A stretch of 64,000 nucleotides of DNA from Saccharothrix ecbatanensis (GTDB taxonomy: Bacteria > Actinomycetota > Actinomycetes > Mycobacteriales > Pseudonocardiaceae), in the NCBI RefSeq assembly GCF_014205015.1, contig NZ_JACHMO010000001.1, positions 8,990,001 to 9,054,000 on the forward strand. Direction: 5' to 3'. Made by a program: the position numbers and the translations under genes. Numbering within the stretch: the stretch's first letter is position 1; every line of letters begins with the position of its first letter. Below the pieces are notes generated by a model. The model saw only the letters and a list, made by a program, of their open reading frames with translations, did no database searches and had not been told where the DNA came from. Shown one piece after another: positions 62,772 to 64,000 of this stretch.

Positions 62772-63938
62772 ATGGCCCCCGTCCCCTTGTGTCCGGCTGA
62801 AGCCATCCCCCTGCGCGAGACCTCCGGTTGCGAGAACACCGTCGACCTCGCCGAGGCCGATGACTTCCTCCGTCAGCACCACACCGAGAACCCCGAACTC
62901 GGCCCCGTCGAACACCGCCTCGCCGAGGTGCACGCCGAGGTCGCCGCCACCGGCACCTATCGCCACACACCCGAAGAACTGACGTTCGGCGCACGTGTCG
63001 CGTGGCGCAACAGCGCGCGCTGCATCGGCCGGCTGTACTGGCGCAGCCTCAAGGTCCGCGACCTGCGTGACCTGCGTGATCCCAAGGAGATCGCGGACGA
63101 GTGCGTCGAGCACCTCAAGCTCGCCGCCAACGGCGGCAAGGTCCGCCCGGTGATCACCGTGTTCGCGCCGGACGAGCCCGGCCGGCCCGCGCCGAGGATC
63201 CTCAACGAGCAGTTGATCCGCTACGCGGGCTACCTCGGCCCGGACGGCGGGGTGCTGGGCGACCGGCGCAACGTCGACCTGACCGACAACGCCATCGGGA
63301 TGGGGTGGCGCCCGCCCGCGCGAAGAGGGCCGTTCGACGTGCTCCCGCTGGTCGTGGAACGGGAGGACGCCGAACCGTCCCTGGTCGAACTGCCGCCGGA
63401 CGCCGTGCTGGAGGTGCGGATCACGCACCCGGAACTGCCGTGGCTGGCCGAACTGGGTCTGCGCTGGCACGCCGTGCCCGCGATCAGCAACATGCGGCTG
63501 CGGATCGGCGGGATCGACTACCCGGCCGCGCCGTTCAACGGGTGGTACATGGGCACCGAGATCGGCGCCCGGAACTTCGCCGACGCCGACCGGTACGACC
63601 TGCTGCCCTACCTGGCCAAGCGAATGGGCCTCGACACGTCGTCGGTGCAGACGCTGTGGAAGGACCGGGTGCTGGTCGAGTTGAACCGCGCGGTGCTGCA
63701 CTCGTTCTCGGCGGCCGGTGTGACGATCACCGACCACCACACCGAATCCGACCGCTTCCTCACCCACATCAAGAAGGAGGAGGAGGCGGGCCGGTCGTGC
63801 CCGGCGGACTGGACGTGGATCGTGCCGCCGATGTCGAGCGGCATCACCAGCGTCTTCCACCGGTACTACGACAAGCGCGAGCTGGTGCCGAACTTCTTCG
63901 CGGGCGATACCGAAGGCGTCTGCCCGGTGATCCACTGA
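62772..63938 (+). CDS. nos: Bacterial nitric oxide synthase oxygenase
   Basis: A 388-aa NOS oxygenase domain. Heme thiolate Cys84 is in AWRNSARCIGRLYW, the substrate-binding Glu lies in NGWYMGTEIGARNF, and pterin-site residues are in the C-terminal WTWIVPPMSSGITSVFH. It oxidises arginine to NO and citrulline. Like other bacterial NOS it lacks a fused reductase, and no partner reductase is in view. ATG 62772 is the first start after the stop-rich spacer. Confidence 0.95.
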   Translation: MAPVPLCPAEAIPLRETSGCENTVDLAEADDFLRQHHTENPELGPVEHRLAEVHAEVAATGTYRHTPEELTFGARVAWRNSARCIGRLYWRSLKVRDLRDLRDPKEIADECVEHLKLAANGGKVRPVITVFAPDEPGRPAPRILNEQLIRYAGYLGPDGGVLGDRRNVDLTDNAIGMGWRPPARRGPFDVLPLVVEREDAEPSLVELPPDAVLEVRITHPELPWLAELGLRWHAVPAISNMRLRIGGIDYPAAPFNGWYMGTEIGARNFADADRYDLLPYLAKRMGLDTSSVQTLWKDRVLVELNRAVLHSFSAAGVTITDHHTESDRFLTHIKKEEEAGRSCPADWTWIVPPMSSGITSVFHRYYDKRELVPNFFAGDTEGVCPVIH

Positions 63939-63957
63939 GCCATCCGTGGAACAGGTC

Positions 63958-63999
63958 CAGGTCTCAACAAGACGTACGTACGGGTACTGTTAAGACCTG
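63958..63999. promoter_or_regulatory. Inverted repeat at the window end (possible operator)
   Basis: CAGGTCTCAAC (63958-63968) is inverted as GTTAAGACCTG (63989-63999), 10 of 11 matching, around GTACGTAC. It looks like a TetR-type operator for the next gene beyond the window. Confidence 0.45.
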
Positions 64000-64000
64000 C

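Overview
The window is high-GC actinobacterial chromosome. Gene content points to the order Pseudonocardiales (Saccharothrix/Lentzea/Actinosynnema-like; the genus is a guess). Reasons: GTG/TTG starts are common, WhiB, SmtB/Zur, SigJ and LCP families are present, and the core gene order matches, from memory, the Mycobacterium tuberculosis block nirA-cysH ... hemW ... hrcA-dnaJ2-rsmE ... phoH-ybeY-CNNM-CDA-like-era-recO-uppS ... zur-smtB-glyS ... dgt-dnaG, with lineage-specific insertions.

Layout. 1-2.4 kb: sulfite assimilation operon (minus strand: leader peptide, ferredoxin-sulfite reductase, small zinc ribbon, cysH cut by the window edge). 2.4-13.4 kb: hemW, hrcA-dnaJ2-rsmE, hydrolase, HIT, two GNATs, phoH-ybeY-CNNM-CDA-like-ferredoxin-like. 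13.4-14.9 kb: a decayed, partly lower-GC patch with a peptidase-like remnant and an orphan ORF. 15-23 kb: era-recO-uppS with small partners, a permease/TIGR03943 pair, the Zur/SmtB zinc regulators, and glyS. 23-35 kb: AraC regulator, DUF1772, peptidase E, YdcF, dgt, serpin, carboxymuconolactone decarboxylase/SigJ, dnaG, methyltransferase, tRNA-Asn and an MpaB-type oxygenase.

35.18-47.76 kb: an integrated actinomycete conjugative element (AICE) in the 3' half of a CAT-anticodon tRNA gene, bounded by 45-bp perfect direct repeats. It carries a tyrosine integrase, an excisionase, and a tightly overlapping operon xis-whiB-membrane protein-DUF2637-like-FtsK/TraB. It also has two related TPR regulators, a small XRE regulator, a NUDIX hydrolase, a short prim-pol-like protein and a large low-GC cargo gene (636 aa) of unknown function. 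Just beyond attR lies a TIGR04141/DUF6119-type gene with a strong hairpin behind it, so the tRNA flank looks like an accessory hot spot with two possible defence-type genes.

50.4-64 kb: surface and specialised functions. These are an LCP protein, a translationally coupled set (DUF6542, a 28-aa peptide, and a GT2 fused to a catalytically degenerate NodB domain), an acyltransferase and MazEF. They are followed by P450 plus ferredoxin, a drug-type ABC exporter with an XRE regulator, a macrolide-type glycosyltransferase, a divergent TetR/FAD-monooxygenase pair with twin operators, and a bacterial nitric oxide synthase. No polyketide or peptide synthase core is visible, so the last block looks like detoxification or resistance rather than a complete biosynthetic cluster.
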